A program made the translations under genes and the position numbers. From Lachnospiraceae bacterium (lineage in GTDB: Bacteria; Bacillota; Clostridia; Lachnospirales; Lachnospiraceae): 64,000 bases of DNA. Of the stretch, positions 34,701 to 42,980 are shown piece by piece (position 1 is the first letter of the stretch; the number at the start of each line of letters is the position of its first letter). The stretch is from contig FZRB01000001.1 in assembly GCA_900199595.1 (NCBI GenBank), forward strand, positions 182,819-246,818. The letters are read 5' to 3'. The notes below the pieces were generated by a model. The model made no database searches, had not been told where the DNA came from, and worked only from the letters and a program-made list of their open reading frames with translations.

Positions 34701-36957
34701 TGGGACTTCATATCCGGTAGAATTCAAATCAGAAAAGGATACTAAGAAGGATATCAAGGTTACAAGGCATGTAACTGAGACAGTAAAGCAGCAGGCTTTC
34801 GAAATACTTAAGGTTTCAACAGATGGTTCCAATTCAGAGATTGATAAGGTCCAGGGAGCTGAGTTCACTGTCAAGCTTAAGTCAGATATAGATAAGAATG
34901 GCTGGGATGCTGCCAAGACTTATTGTACGCTCACAACCAATGCTGATGGATATGCCAAATCAATTGAGCTTCCATACGGAACTTATCTGGTTAGGGAAAC
35001 AAAGACACCGAAGGATCTTTATAAGACAGCTGATTTTGAGGTTAAGATAAATGAGGACAGCAGGACACCTCAGGCCTGGAGGACTCTTAATGATGCACCA
35101 TTCAAAGCTTACATCAGATTTATCAAGAAGGATAAAGAGAGTGGTGAAATAGTCCTTCTTCCAGGAGTTACATTTAAGATCAGAAAGGCCGGTACTGAAG
35201 AGTACGTTGAACAGAAGGTTGGAGATAAGCGTATTAGTGAATTTGTAACTGATGAGACTGGAACAGTAACCACACCGCTGATGCTTAAATACGGAGACTA
35301 TGAGGTGACTGAGATAAAAGCACCGGAAGGTTACCTGATAAGCGAAGATGTAATAAGCTTTAATGTAACAAAAGACGGAGCTATTGAGATGACTGAAGAT
35401 ATAGATGGAGATCCGGTTATATCAATCGAGATAGAAAACCAGCCTGTAAAGGGTAGTATATCAATCCATAAATCAGGTGAGGTTCTTACCGGAGCTGAAT
35501 ATGATACCATCGTAGACCGTATACTTACAGCAGTCACCGGTGATAATAGAAGTGTCAGATTCAAATATGAGAATAAGTCACTTAAGGGTGCTGTTTATAA
35601 GTTGATAGCTGATGAAGATATCTATACACCTGATAATCAGGTAGATGAAGAAGGCAACCGAAAGGTGGCAGTCATAAATGATATTCCTGCCAATAAGGAT
35701 GCTGTTATAGCACTTCTTACTACCGATGAAGAGGGTAAGGCTGAGCTAAATGACTTGCCGCTGGGTAAGTACAGGATTGAAGAGGAAAAAGCGCCAGTTG
35801 GTTTCGTACTTGATAAGGAAGCTAAACATATCGAGCTTAAATATGCCGACGATCATACTGAGGTAGTTTATGAAAATGAAGAGCTTCTTGATAAGAGAGT
35901 GAAAACTGAGCTAAAGCTGATAAAGAAGGATGCTGTTTCCGAAACACCTGTTCAGGGAGCATGGTACGGAGTATATGCAACAGCCGATATCATGTCACCG
36001 GAAGGAGAGGTTCTGGTAGCTGCCGATACGCTTATCAATTCTGGAATCTCGGATGAAAACGGTAAGATAGCATTTGATGCAGAGCTTCCTCTTGGCAGAT
36101 ACTATGTAAAAGAAATAGAAACTGCGCCGGGATATGTGACTGATCCAAATGAATATGAAGTTGACTTTACCTATCAGGATCCTGCGATAGAACTTCTGTC
36201 AAAGGAGATTGAAGTAAAGGAAACTCCAATCACAGTTCAGGTGTCCAAGACAGATGTTACAACCGGAACGGAGATCATTGGTGCACAGCTTGAGATCATA
36301 GATGCTAATGGAGAAACTTATGCGGCATGGACCACAGATGGAAAGCCTTATACATTAAATGCAATGCCTGCCGGAAAATACATATTAAAAGAAACTGCAG
36401 CTCCATATGGCTATATGATAGCTACCGAAGCTGAGTTCACTGTTGAAGAGACTGGCGACATCCAGAAGGTTGTTATGAAGGATGAAAGAGTACTTGGTAA
36501 TATCGAGATTATCAAGACGGATTCCGAAAGCAAGAAACCGCTTAAGGGTGTTAAGTTCGAGATAAGAGATAGCAAGGGTAAAGTTATCCAGAAGTTGAAG
36601 ACCGATAAGAAAGGTAAGGCTGTATCAAAAGACCTTCCTATATGTACCTACAAAGCTAACGGCGAATATGATAAGAACATAACTTATGTGATCGTGGAAA
36701 CAAAGGCAAAGAAGGGTTACATTAAGAACGATAAGAAACACAAGGTAGTTATGACTTATAAGAAAACACCTAAGGAAAATGTAAAGTATCAGCTGAATAT
36801 CACAAACAAACCTGAGAAGAAAACAGTTAAAAAGCTTCCTCAGACAGGAGGCAGCTTCAATGTCAGACTGTTCACTGCTTCAGGAATTACCCTGATACTT
36901 ATTGGACTTATAGTTTTTGCACTTATCAGAAGACGTGAGCGTAAGTCTGATGATTAG
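31747..36957 (+). CDS. LPQTG-anchored giant surface protein with nine Cna-B/SpaA-like repeats
   Basis: A 1736-residue adhesin-like protein. A signal peptide (KRFVAIVMAVILTISAVS) is followed by a Glu/Lys/Ser-rich stalk to about residue 340. A region at about 375-510 resembles a thioester domain (VYCLD with Cys407, and TSGAIHVL near 461-468). From about 660 there are nine Cna-B-type domains, each starting with a K-x-D/K strand and ending with an E-box such as YYLKEVDAPEGY, YEVTEIKAPEGY or YILKETAAPYGY; these usually form Lys-Asn isopeptide bonds. The C-terminus has LPQTG near 1697-1701, a membrane helix and RRRERKSDD. AGGAGGA precedes ATG 31747. It probably mediates contact during conjugation and is a likely substrate of the sortase at 52736. 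Confidence 0.9.
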   Translation: MKNYKRFVAIVMAVILTISAVSYGRGVNATSEVKDGKTTEASSEKAGEKTSEKAAEKTNEKAPEEAVTTEVVTEIKEKTASESKDKKDEAEAKKENDYKDEKASEDDAASIYDNLVLYNEKERKDLDADEIVKAFNINVLVCSDYDVTDVKDGIDFDENKVSVSYDEKRSNFDLTKTGTYDTYYIVEPFSGKTPYLIHRKVIVKEPELKSDKSNDKKSDDKKEDSGDSEESDDSDKSSNSKNTKKMAGEKRSNDKDELPLSVGEIETIQSNTASFDIYLDPGQDESVIEETLDTDYSSESGIDDASVDDAAQDSGSDDIDNSDTSSSAKTREVCLNERPNNSIVYSKFEKLYETVLNNTIPTINAEAADSKDSMTVTYAGYVSYCYSRTGIKYISDDGPYKNHLVYCLDFNKDTTNGTVTAGGKVKAQITYCLVNGARTLGGLCHNDKYSTGSADYDYCVTSGAIHVLNGEASLSYYNDGSNVYNKIAAMVGDAKKIDKTKYNLETGLTKSITYTISPKSTKWKKVADGLYKTTDKFVRTKSGTITDVKYSITNAPEGLKTGEINKDASDIVDEDDLKKYDICVAQTDKDKASANFYLYCNEEAMKKIIADDISIKVQAKAYSNEKGGRKWTPTVVSQQKITFLESFTPVSAKATVKVISTGNLGSFSFQKTDKFKKSPIDGATYYLYEDKDCDDLLCELTQDPRYPGLYGTGVETLTQTKYYLKEVDAPEGYELDETVYEIDTAYFTLYDADGKIIQNPTKTFTHDEYPEPVCVIVTKKDAFTKKEITNAGFAVFNDAACTVRTVIDAERNPVEVPIFHYNKDLGYAISSKFMKAQDTYYVKEVEVPTGYKEPTSVWNVSPGYGDVSYIQATNTPVRCEVDVDKKDKKTGTAQGDATLAGATYGLYASEDIKYPDGSGVVTYKAADPIKSSKGTEFKFMEVAATKGTLLATVKTDAKGEFNFSNLYLGNYFIKEIKESEGYLLDGTSYPVEFKSEKDTKKDIKVTRHVTETVKQQAFEILKVSTDGSNSEIDKVQGAEFTVKLKSDIDKNGWDAAKTYCTLTTNADGYAKSIELPYGTYLVRETKTPKDLYKTADFEVKINEDSRTPQAWRTLNDAPFKAYIRFIKKDKESGEIVLLPGVTFKIRKAGTEEYVEQKVGDKRISEFVTDETGTVTTPLMLKYGDYEVTEIKAPEGYLISEDVISFNVTKDGAIEMTEDIDGDPVISIEIENQPVKGSISIHKSGEVLTGAEYDTIVDRILTAVTGDNRSVRFKYENKSLKGAVYKLIADEDIYTPDNQVDEEGNRKVAVINDIPANKDAVIALLTTDEEGKAELNDLPLGKYRIEEEKAPVGFVLDKEAKHIELKYADDHTEVVYENEELLDKRVKTELKLIKKDAVSETPVQGAWYGVYATADIMSPEGEVLVAADTLINSGISDENGKIAFDAELPLGRYYVKEIETAPGYVTDPNEYEVDFTYQDPAIELLSKEIEVKETPITVQVSKTDVTTGTEIIGAQLEIIDANGETYAAWTTDGKPYTLNAMPAGKYILKETAAPYGYMIATEAEFTVEETGDIQKVVMKDERVLGNIEIIKTDSESKKPLKGVKFEIRDSKGKVIQKLKTDKKGKAVSKDLPICTYKANGEYDKNITYVIVETKAKKGYIKNDKKHKVVMTYKKTPKENVKYQLNITNKPEKKTVKKLPQTGGSFNVRLFTASGITLILIGLIVFALIRRRERKSDD

Positions 36958-37029
36958 GATTGATACAAACTAAATACTGACGCTTTTAGTTATAAAACAT
37001 AATTAAAAAAGCGTGACACTATAAACAAA

Positions 37030-37059
37030 CCGCCGACGAAAGCCGGCGGGATTTCTTTT
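37030..37059 (+). terminator. Terminator after surface protein gene
   Basis: CCGCCG pairs with CGGCGG around a GC-rich loop, followed by ATTTCTTTT. It lies close upstream of the ribosome site of the DUF5688 gene. Confidence 0.7.
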
Positions 37060-37076
37060 AGAAGGAGACAATAAAA

Positions 37077-38087
37077 ATGATAGAGTATAACAAATTTAAA
37101 GCAATTGTTGAAAGAGAGATAGCTGACTATCTTCCAAAGGAATATGGAGAGTATGAGATAAAAAGCTCCAAGGTTTTTAAGACCAATACCGAGAAGGATG
37201 CAATCACAATCATTCAGAAGGAGGGGGACCTTACCGGACTTGCTCCCAATATTTACCTGGATGAGGAGTATGAGAAGTATAAGCTTACTGAGAACCTGGA
37301 AGAAATCCTGAAGGGAATGGGAGAGAAGTATGCATTTGCCATGAAGAATGCACCGAAGTTTGCAAATCTTGCATTTACTCAGGACTACATTAAAGAGCAC
37401 CTCGTAATGCTTATGATCCATACTGAGGATAATAAAGAACTCCTCAGTAATTCACCACACAGAAATGTGGTCGACTGTTCGGTGGTCTACAAGATACTTC
37501 ATGAGATAGATGCATTTGGTATGAAGTCCTCTCCGGTAACAAACGAAATGATGGAGGGGCTTGGGATGACGGAGCAGGAACTTTTCGATATAGCTTCCGA
37601 GAATACCAGAAAGATGCTTCCAACCAAGATCCAGTCCATGGCTGAGATACTTGGAGGCTTCCTAATGGCAGATGTTCCTGAAGAAATGCGTGACATGGTA
37701 GCGGATGAATTCATACCTCAGAATAATGAGATGATGATAATTTCGAATGAATACGGAATGCATGGTGCAGTAAATATGCTGTACGATGATAATCTTCACG
37801 AGGTATCGGAAAGATTCGGTGATGACCTTTATATCTTACCTTCATCTGTCCACGAGGTTATATGTATTCCTGCTAAATATGCAGAGGATACACAGACTCT
37901 TGCAGATATGGTTCATGAGATCAATATGAATGTGGTCAGCCAGGAAGACAGATTATCAAATCAGGTATATCACTATGATAAGGAGCAGAGAAAACTCAGT
38001 ATGGCTACTGACAGTCCAAACAGAAGTATCAAGGATAAGGTTGCTGAGCCGGAACTTATATATGAGGCTAAGAAGCAGGCCAGATAG
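37077..38087 (+). CDS. DUF5688 family protein
   Basis: A 336-residue soluble acidic protein. The sequence (IEYNKFKAIVEREI near the N-terminus, NRNV-type PHRNVVDCSVVYKI in the middle, YGMHGAVNMLYDD and LPSSVHEVICIP later) matches my memory of DUF5688, common on Clostridia conjugative elements. Function unknown. AGAAGGAGA precedes ATG 37077. It is the first gene of the apparent transfer operon. Confidence 0.75.
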   Translation: MIEYNKFKAIVEREIADYLPKEYGEYEIKSSKVFKTNTEKDAITIIQKEGDLTGLAPNIYLDEEYEKYKLTENLEEILKGMGEKYAFAMKNAPKFANLAFTQDYIKEHLVMLMIHTEDNKELLSNSPHRNVVDCSVVYKILHEIDAFGMKSSPVTNEMMEGLGMTEQELFDIASENTRKMLPTKIQSMAEILGGFLMADVPEEMRDMVADEFIPQNNEMMIISNEYGMHGAVNMLYDDNLHEVSERFGDDLYILPSSVHEVICIPAKYAEDTQTLADMVHEINMNVVSQEDRLSNQVYHYDKEQRKLSMATDSPNRSIKDKVAEPELIYEAKKQAR

Positions 38088-38096
38088 GAGGCTGCC

Positions 38097-38234
38097 ATGA
38101 AGAAAGAGACTGTGATAATAAATGATATAAGAGAACTTGTCAGCCTTTTAACCGACATTCCTGATGATACAGTACTTGAGATAGACTTCGGAGAGGAGGA
38201 CGAAGATGAGCCGGACAGAAAAGTTCAAACTTGA
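38097..38234 (+). CDS. Small acidic protein overlapping radC-like gene
   Basis: A 45-residue frame with ATG at 38097 nine bases after the DUF5688 stop, preceded by TAGGAGGC, an excellent ribosome site. The product is highly acidic in its second half (EIDFGEEDEDEPD). Its last 29 bases overlap the start of the RadC-type gene in another frame, and its coding sequence supplies that gene's GAGGAGGA site. Likely real and translationally coupled; function unknown. Confidence 0.65.
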   Translation: MKKETVIINDIRELVSLLTDIPDDTVLEIDFGEEDEDEPDRKVQT

Positions 38235-38751
38235 AAAAGTATCGGTAAGACTTGTTAAGGACAGTCCGCTGCTTTCTGATAGGAAGATAACCCAGCCGGA
38301 GGATGCGATATTTCTCTTAAGTGAAATACTTAAAGAATGTGACAGGGAAGTGCTGTGTGTGATAAATCTCAAAGCTGATGGAACGCCCATCAACTGCTCA
38401 GTAGTAAGCGTTGGCGGGCTGTCATCTTCCATAGCACATCCAAGGGAGATACTTAAATCAAGTATACTTTCAAATGCAGCAAATATGATTCTGATGCATA
38501 ACCATCCTTCGGGTGACCTGACAGCATCACAGGAGGATATCATGGTAACTGATAGGATGGCAAAGCTCTGCAATCTGGTTGGGATACCCCTCCTGGATCA
38601 TGTCATAGTCGGAAATGATGGCAGCAGATACTTCAGCTTTAAGGAAAAGGAACTTGTTGATTTTAATAAAAGAGATCCTGTAGCCTACAGTATGGATATG
38701 ATAGATCTGGGTAAGGTGGCTGAAAGAAGCAGAAGTGCACGGAGCAGATAA
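38206..38751 (+). CDS. radC: RadC-type JAB/MPN domain protein
   Basis: A 181-residue protein with the JAMM metal motif HNHPSGDLTAS followed by the downstream Asp (QEDIMVTDR), and the ending LLDHVIVGNDGSRYFSFKE typical of RadC. The N-terminal helix-hairpin-helix region of chromosomal RadC is absent; the shorter form is the one usual on mobile elements. The molecular role of RadC remains unsettled; a zinc-dependent hydrolase or DNA-related role is presumed. It starts at ATG 38206 inside the preceding small frame. Confidence 0.88.
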   Translation: MSRTEKFKLEKVSVRLVKDSPLLSDRKITQPEDAIFLLSEILKECDREVLCVINLKADGTPINCSVVSVGGLSSSIAHPREILKSSILSNAANMILMHNHPSGDLTASQEDIMVTDRMAKLCNLVGIPLLDHVIVGNDGSRYFSFKEKELVDFNKRDPVAYSMDMIDLGKVAERSRSARSR

Positions 38752-39091
38752 TGACTACTTAGATTACTACTTAAAACAAAGATTTACTACCTAGTATCCT
38801 ACTTAAAACAGACGATTACTACTTGGTTTACTACGTAGTCAAAATATAAAAAAATATGATCAATAAAAATACTACGTAGTATACTGAGTAGTAACGCTGA
38901 TTACTACTTGGGATACTACTTAAATTAGCGATTTACTACTTAGGATACTACTTATAAAAATAATTTTTATATACCAGGGGGTTTTAGGGGGATATTTCCA
39001 CCTAACCGGATGTATTTTTTCGGCTTTAGTCGAACAAAATGCGTATCTGGCAAAGGACTAACCTGGGATTATGATTTGGAGGTAAACTCAA
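38752..39091. other. Non-coding control region before the mobilization genes
   Basis: There is no gene in 340 bases. It contains the repeat array (38753-38954), then two G5 runs near 38977 and 38987, a CC-rich stretch that can pair with them, and TAGTCGAACAAAATGCG near 39018. The decamer GTCGAACAAA also occurs at 29740. Being just upstream of mobC and the relaxase, this is the best candidate for oriT. Confidence 0.55.
38753..38954. repeat. Symmetric array of six paired TACTACTTA sites around an AT-rich core
   Basis: Nine-base sites close to TACTACTTA occur as pairs 12 bp apart, and the pairs repeat every 32 bp. Left half: 38753/38765, 38785/38797, 38817/38829. Right half: 38870/38882 (second site weak), 38902/38914, 38934/38946. 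The two inner sites are TACTACGTA, making palindromes TACTACGTAGT. The 32 bases between the halves (38838-38869) are almost all A/T. The layout resembles a partition centromere or an iteron-type origin. Confidence 0.9.
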
Positions 39092-39874
39092 ATGAAGAAT
39101 AATAGAATCAGAATAGAAAAACCTGAGGAACTTGTAGAATACTGCAGGAATGCAGATACAAATATCAAGATGAACACGGAAAGAGCAGAAGCCATTTTAT
39201 ATATTTTAAATGATGCCAAAGAAAAGCTCTATATAACGGAAGATAAGAAGATTCAGTACACTAACCTTGCGAAGGACGAAGGCGAAACTGTAGATGATCT
39301 TGTAGACTATGTATGCGGTCTTAACTATCTTCAGCTTGCTGTGGTATTTACGAAAATAAATGATAATGCTGTTAAAAGAGATGATTTTGTAGAATTCTGC
39401 AAGCTTAAAAAACAGGAGGAATTTCTTGAAAAGAACATGGATACGCTCAATGAGATGTTTGGCGAGAGTACACATGGAAAGGAATGTCAGTCCTATGCAG
39501 CAGTTCTTTCGATTCAGTCTATGAAGGACAGACTTCTGAGACCTGTATATGATTATCTTTTTGATCTGGTATACGGCTATTACGGAGAGGAAACAGACAG
39601 AATCCTTGATGAAGATGAAGAGAGAAGAAAGATTGATCCGGAAGGCTGGGAGAGAGAAAAGGAAGAAATCCATCAACAGGTTCTGAAAGAACATGAGGAA
39701 AAACTGAAGAAAGAGCAGCAGAAAAAACAGAACAGGCAGAAGAAAGCAGGTTCGGATAATCAGAAGACTGAAAATCAGGATAAGCAAAAGGATGATATAG
39801 CCAAGGGAGAAAACAAGAATCCTAACAGAAATGAAAAGAACAATAGAAATAACAGAAATGGGAGGTCAAGATAA
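39092..39874 (+). CDS. Unknown conjugation-linked protein with Lys/Gln/Asn-rich tail
   Basis: A 260-residue protein starting after GGAGG. The first 180 residues form a helical, soluble domain without a motif I recognise. The last 70 are low-complexity and strongly basic (EEKLKKEQQKKQNRQKK, then NRNEKNNRNNRNGRSR), which could bind DNA. It ends two bases before the mobC start, so it is coupled to the mobilization genes. A relaxosome accessory role is inference. Confidence 0.65.
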   Translation: MKNNRIRIEKPEELVEYCRNADTNIKMNTERAEAILYILNDAKEKLYITEDKKIQYTNLAKDEGETVDDLVDYVCGLNYLQLAVVFTKINDNAVKRDDFVEFCKLKKQEEFLEKNMDTLNEMFGESTHGKECQSYAAVLSIQSMKDRLLRPVYDYLFDLVYGYYGEETDRILDEDEERRKIDPEGWEREKEEIHQQVLKEHEEKLKKEQQKKQNRQKKAGSDNQKTENQDKQKDDIAKGENKNPNRNEKNNRNNRNGRSR

Positions 39875-39876
39875 TC

Positions 39877-40221
39877 ATGACGATGGAACTCAGAAAAGCC
39901 TACAGACTTACCAGGGAACAGGATGAAGAACTGAAAGCCAAGGTAAAGGAAATGGGTATGACGGAGTCAGAATTTATCAGGCTGCTCATAACCCAGCGTC
40001 CGAAGGATTATCCTGAAATCAGACAGATGCTTTCGCGTCTGATTGGTGAGGTAAACCGTATAGGCGTAAATATCAATGAGATTACTCATAACAATAATTC
40101 TTCACTTTATAGAGAGTCGGACAAAGCGAGACTTATGGCTTACATGTTCAAGCTTAATGAGCAGCTCGGTAAGGTGGTGGATACAGTTGGCAATAACAAA
40201 AATTCTGTACATGAAGGATAG
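39877..40221 (+). CDS. mobC: MobC-like relaxosome protein
   Basis: A 114-residue protein with an N-terminal ribbon-helix-helix (RKAYRLTREQDEELKAKVKEMGMTESEFIRLLI in two segments) and the MobC signature LIGEVNRIGVNINEITHNNN. MobC proteins bind near oriT and help the relaxase melt and nick DNA. GGGAGG precedes ATG 39877. The relaxase start lies inside its 3' end. Confidence 0.9.
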   Translation: MTMELRKAYRLTREQDEELKAKVKEMGMTESEFIRLLITQRPKDYPEIRQMLSRLIGEVNRIGVNINEITHNNNSSLYRESDKARLMAYMFKLNEQLGKVVDTVGNNKNSVHEG

Positions 40222-41626
40222 CAAGAAATCCTATCCGGGAAAGTATCTGAAGCAGGCTATAAAATATATAACTGATAAGACAAAGACGGATAACGGAAGA
40301 CTTGTATCCGGTATCAACTGCCAGCCTTCACTTGCCTATGAGCAGATGATGAAGACAAAGGAACTCTTTTCGAAAACTGACAAGAGACAGGGCTATCATA
40401 TGATCATATCTTTTGTTGAAGATGAAGTTACGGCAGATGAGGCATTTAAGATAATAGGCGAATTTGCAAATGAATATCTTGGCAAAGAATATGAAGCAGT
40501 ATATGCAGTTCATGATAATACGGATCATATACACGGCCATATAATCTTCAACAGTGTCAGCTTTCTGACCGGAAAGAAGTACAGATATGAGAAGGGTGAC
40601 TGGGCTAAATACATTCAGCCCATTACAAACAAGCTTTGTGAAAAATATGGTCTTTCAACAATAACCATTGAAGAAGACCGAACAGAGGATCATGAATCCT
40701 ATAATAAGTGGGAAGAAAGACGTGACGGTTATCTTATATGGTCGGATATGATAAAGCGTGATATAGATGCATGCATCATTATGTCTGATACATTTGAAGG
40801 TTTCCTAAAAAGTCTTGCTGATAAGGGTTATGAGATAAAGCAGAATAAGTACCTGGCGGTCAGACCGCCGGGTATGAAAAGATTCCGCAGAACCAAATAC
40901 TTTGGCGTGGATTATACAGAGGAACGTATCAGAGAAAGGATACTTACCGAAAATATGAATCTGTATCAGCGTAAGCAGAGAGATATGAGAATACTCAGGG
41001 TTACAGTTCCCTATCATCTGAAAAGAGCAAAGCTATCCGGGGTTCAGAGAAGATATTTCGCAAAGCTGTATCGGATGGGGCTGCTTAAAAGCCGACCTTA
41101 CAGTCAGGCCTGGAAATATAAGGATGATATAAAAAGGATGAAAAAACTTCAGGCAGAATATCTGTTTCTTGCAGATAATGATATCAAAGACTTTGATGAT
41201 CTAAAGACAGTTCTCCTTAATGTTGAGGATAACAGAAAGGGTATCGAAAGAGACAGAAAGAAGCTTTATAAGGAACGCTCAAGATACCGGGAACTCTGGG
41301 ACTGCATGGATAAGATGAATGAGCTGTTACCGGCAGAGAGAGCCTATACGGATGGAGACACTTACTTCAAAGAGGAACACGAAAGGTATATAAGCCTTCG
41401 CAAAATGATCAGTGATGCAGGATTTACTGAGGAAGAGTTGGGAAGACTTAGATCCTATTATGATTCCAGACTGAAGGAGCTGAAGGAAGAGTATTCCGAA
41501 GTATCCGGAACTGTGAAGCTGGCTAAAACCATCGAGAGAGAACTGAGGTCAGAGCTTGAAATAGAAGGCAGACTTTCGGATATTCCAAAGCAGCCTGATA
41601 AAGTAACTGACAGAAAACAAAGGTAA
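40187..41626 (+). CDS. Relaxase/mobilization nuclease (MobA/VirD2-like)
   Basis: A 479-residue relaxase. It nicks oriT through an active-site Tyr and pilots the strand into the recipient. The three-His metal motif is HDNTDHIHGHIIFNSV, and TDNGRLVSGINCQP and KRQGYHMIISF are family hallmarks. TTG 40187 gives MAITKILYMKDS, the usual start of this relaxase group, with AAGGTGGTGG placed upstream; it overlaps mobC by 35 bases. The ATG at 40211 would drop conserved residues. The C-terminal half is charged and helical. A terminator follows. Confidence 0.92.
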   Translation: MAITKILYMKDSKKSYPGKYLKQAIKYITDKTKTDNGRLVSGINCQPSLAYEQMMKTKELFSKTDKRQGYHMIISFVEDEVTADEAFKIIGEFANEYLGKEYEAVYAVHDNTDHIHGHIIFNSVSFLTGKKYRYEKGDWAKYIQPITNKLCEKYGLSTITIEEDRTEDHESYNKWEERRDGYLIWSDMIKRDIDACIIMSDTFEGFLKSLADKGYEIKQNKYLAVRPPGMKRFRRTKYFGVDYTEERIRERILTENMNLYQRKQRDMRILRVTVPYHLKRAKLSGVQRRYFAKLYRMGLLKSRPYSQAWKYKDDIKRMKKLQAEYLFLADNDIKDFDDLKTVLLNVEDNRKGIERDRKKLYKERSRYRELWDCMDKMNELLPAERAYTDGDTYFKEEHERYISLRKMISDAGFTEEELGRLRSYYDSRLKELKEEYSEVSGTVKLAKTIERELRSELEIEGRLSDIPKQPDKVTDRKQR

Positions 41627-41641
41627 ATAATAACTATGCAG

Positions 41642-41667
41642 CAGCCACAGATTATGGCTGTTTTTTT
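41642..41667 (+). terminator. Terminator after relaxase gene
   Basis: CAGCCA pairs with TGGCTG around a seven-base loop, followed by T7. Partial read-through into the transfer genes is possible since their start is close. Confidence 0.78.
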
Positions 41668-41690
41668 AGTAGAAGCAAGGAGGAAAAAAC

Positions 41691-42959
41691 ATGGGAGATA
41701 ATGTTTTTACAAATGTTGATATTAAATCTGTGGAGGAGACATTTCGCGCACAGGGAATATCAGAAGAAATAATAAAAATTGCTATAGAGGATATAAATAA
41801 AGGACTGCCTAAAGATAAAGTCATGATCTATGTATCAGCAGGAAATGATGTTGAATGTGTCAGAAGCATGTCAAAAGCACTCAGCCTTGGGGCGTCTGAA
41901 AAAATAGTTCAGAGGATTGGACGTCTTGATAAGTTCAAGAGAGAAATCGTATTTAGGGAAATCGGATATGGAGTACCTGAAGATACCATCATATCAATCC
42001 TGTCCAGAAATACAAACGCTCACAAGATGGATCAGATGTTTAAAAGCTACAGAGAAAACATGGCAAATACCGTACCTGTGGAATCGGAAAAATCGGAACC
42101 GAATCAGGATACCGAAAAATCAGATTCAGCAGATGAAGTGGCTGATAAGAATCCAAGTGATACTTCGGCAGGTGGAAAAAATAAAGAAGGCAGTGGTGAT
42201 AATGCCAAAGTCTATATCAAGAGTGAGGATATAGCAGATGCGCTAGGACCTGTCTTACAGCAGATTTCCGAACATATGATGCAGCAGTTTACACAGGCCA
42301 TCACTCCGGTGATTGAAGCAATTCCAAAAACGGCAGCAGATAAAGCAGCAGACAGGTCTGAAGAAAAAACAGCTGATAAAAGTGATATTACAGACAAGAA
42401 ACCGGAAGTGGTTGCTGAGGCAGACAGGACAATAATCAAGGAAGAGTCAGCCAGACCAAGAATGGTATTTGTAGATATGCCGGAGAGTAACAAGGGTAAT
42501 AAAGAAGCACAGACAGCAGTGACTCAGAAGCCTGAATCAGGAACTACAGCAGTCAAAACAGCAGTATCAACTGATAATACAGATCTGAATATGGATAATT
42601 CAGGTTCAACGAGAAGTGCTTCGAATGTCATCGACTTCACTGGTGACTATCATATGTATCTGACTACACCTGACGGAAGGAATATTCCTGTTCATGTGGA
42701 TCAGACCAAACCTAAGAAGCCTAAGAATGTGATATCCATAGCAGAGAGATTTTTTAAGGGTTCGCCATCACAGAAGTCTCTTCTCAGAATGCTCATCGAA
42801 GGCAGACTGAATCCTGAGCAGCTTAAGCAGATTCAGAGAGCAAAGGAAGCGAGTTTCTCAGATATGGAGCTTAAGGATCTGATCGAGTGTGGACTTCCGG
42901 CTGAAGAGATGTCAGGAATTATCGATGTGGTGATGACCGATAAGAGAGTTGCAGTATAA
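41691..42959 (+). CDS. Unknown conjugation-operon protein with Asp/Lys/Ala-rich middle
   Basis: A 422-residue protein after AAGGAGG. Residues 1-125 are made of short helical repeats with RAQGISEEIIKIAIEDI- and GYGVPEDTIISIL-like units. The middle (about 130-330) is low-complexity and charged. The C-terminal 90 residues return to a folded domain with the related SLLRMLIEGRLNPEQLKQI and DLIECGLPAEEMSGII units. It resembles proteins often seen before PcfB on Clostridia elements, but I know no function. Confidence 0.65.
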   Translation: MGDNVFTNVDIKSVEETFRAQGISEEIIKIAIEDINKGLPKDKVMIYVSAGNDVECVRSMSKALSLGASEKIVQRIGRLDKFKREIVFREIGYGVPEDTIISILSRNTNAHKMDQMFKSYRENMANTVPVESEKSEPNQDTEKSDSADEVADKNPSDTSAGGKNKEGSGDNAKVYIKSEDIADALGPVLQQISEHMMQQFTQAITPVIEAIPKTAADKAADRSEEKTADKSDITDKKPEVVAEADRTIIKEESARPRMVFVDMPESNKGNKEAQTAVTQKPESGTTAVKTAVSTDNTDLNMDNSGSTRSASNVIDFTGDYHMYLTTPDGRNIPVHVDQTKPKKPKNVISIAERFFKGSPSQKSLLRMLIEGRLNPEQLKQIQRAKEASFSDMELKDLIECGLPAEEMSGIIDVVMTDKRVAV

Positions 42960-42980
42960 AAAATTGAAAGGAGAAAAGCT

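Noticed and set aside
38753-38954. CRISPR array
   Set aside because: The repeats are only nine bases with 3- and about 11-base gaps at fixed period, with no unique spacers and no cas genes nearby.
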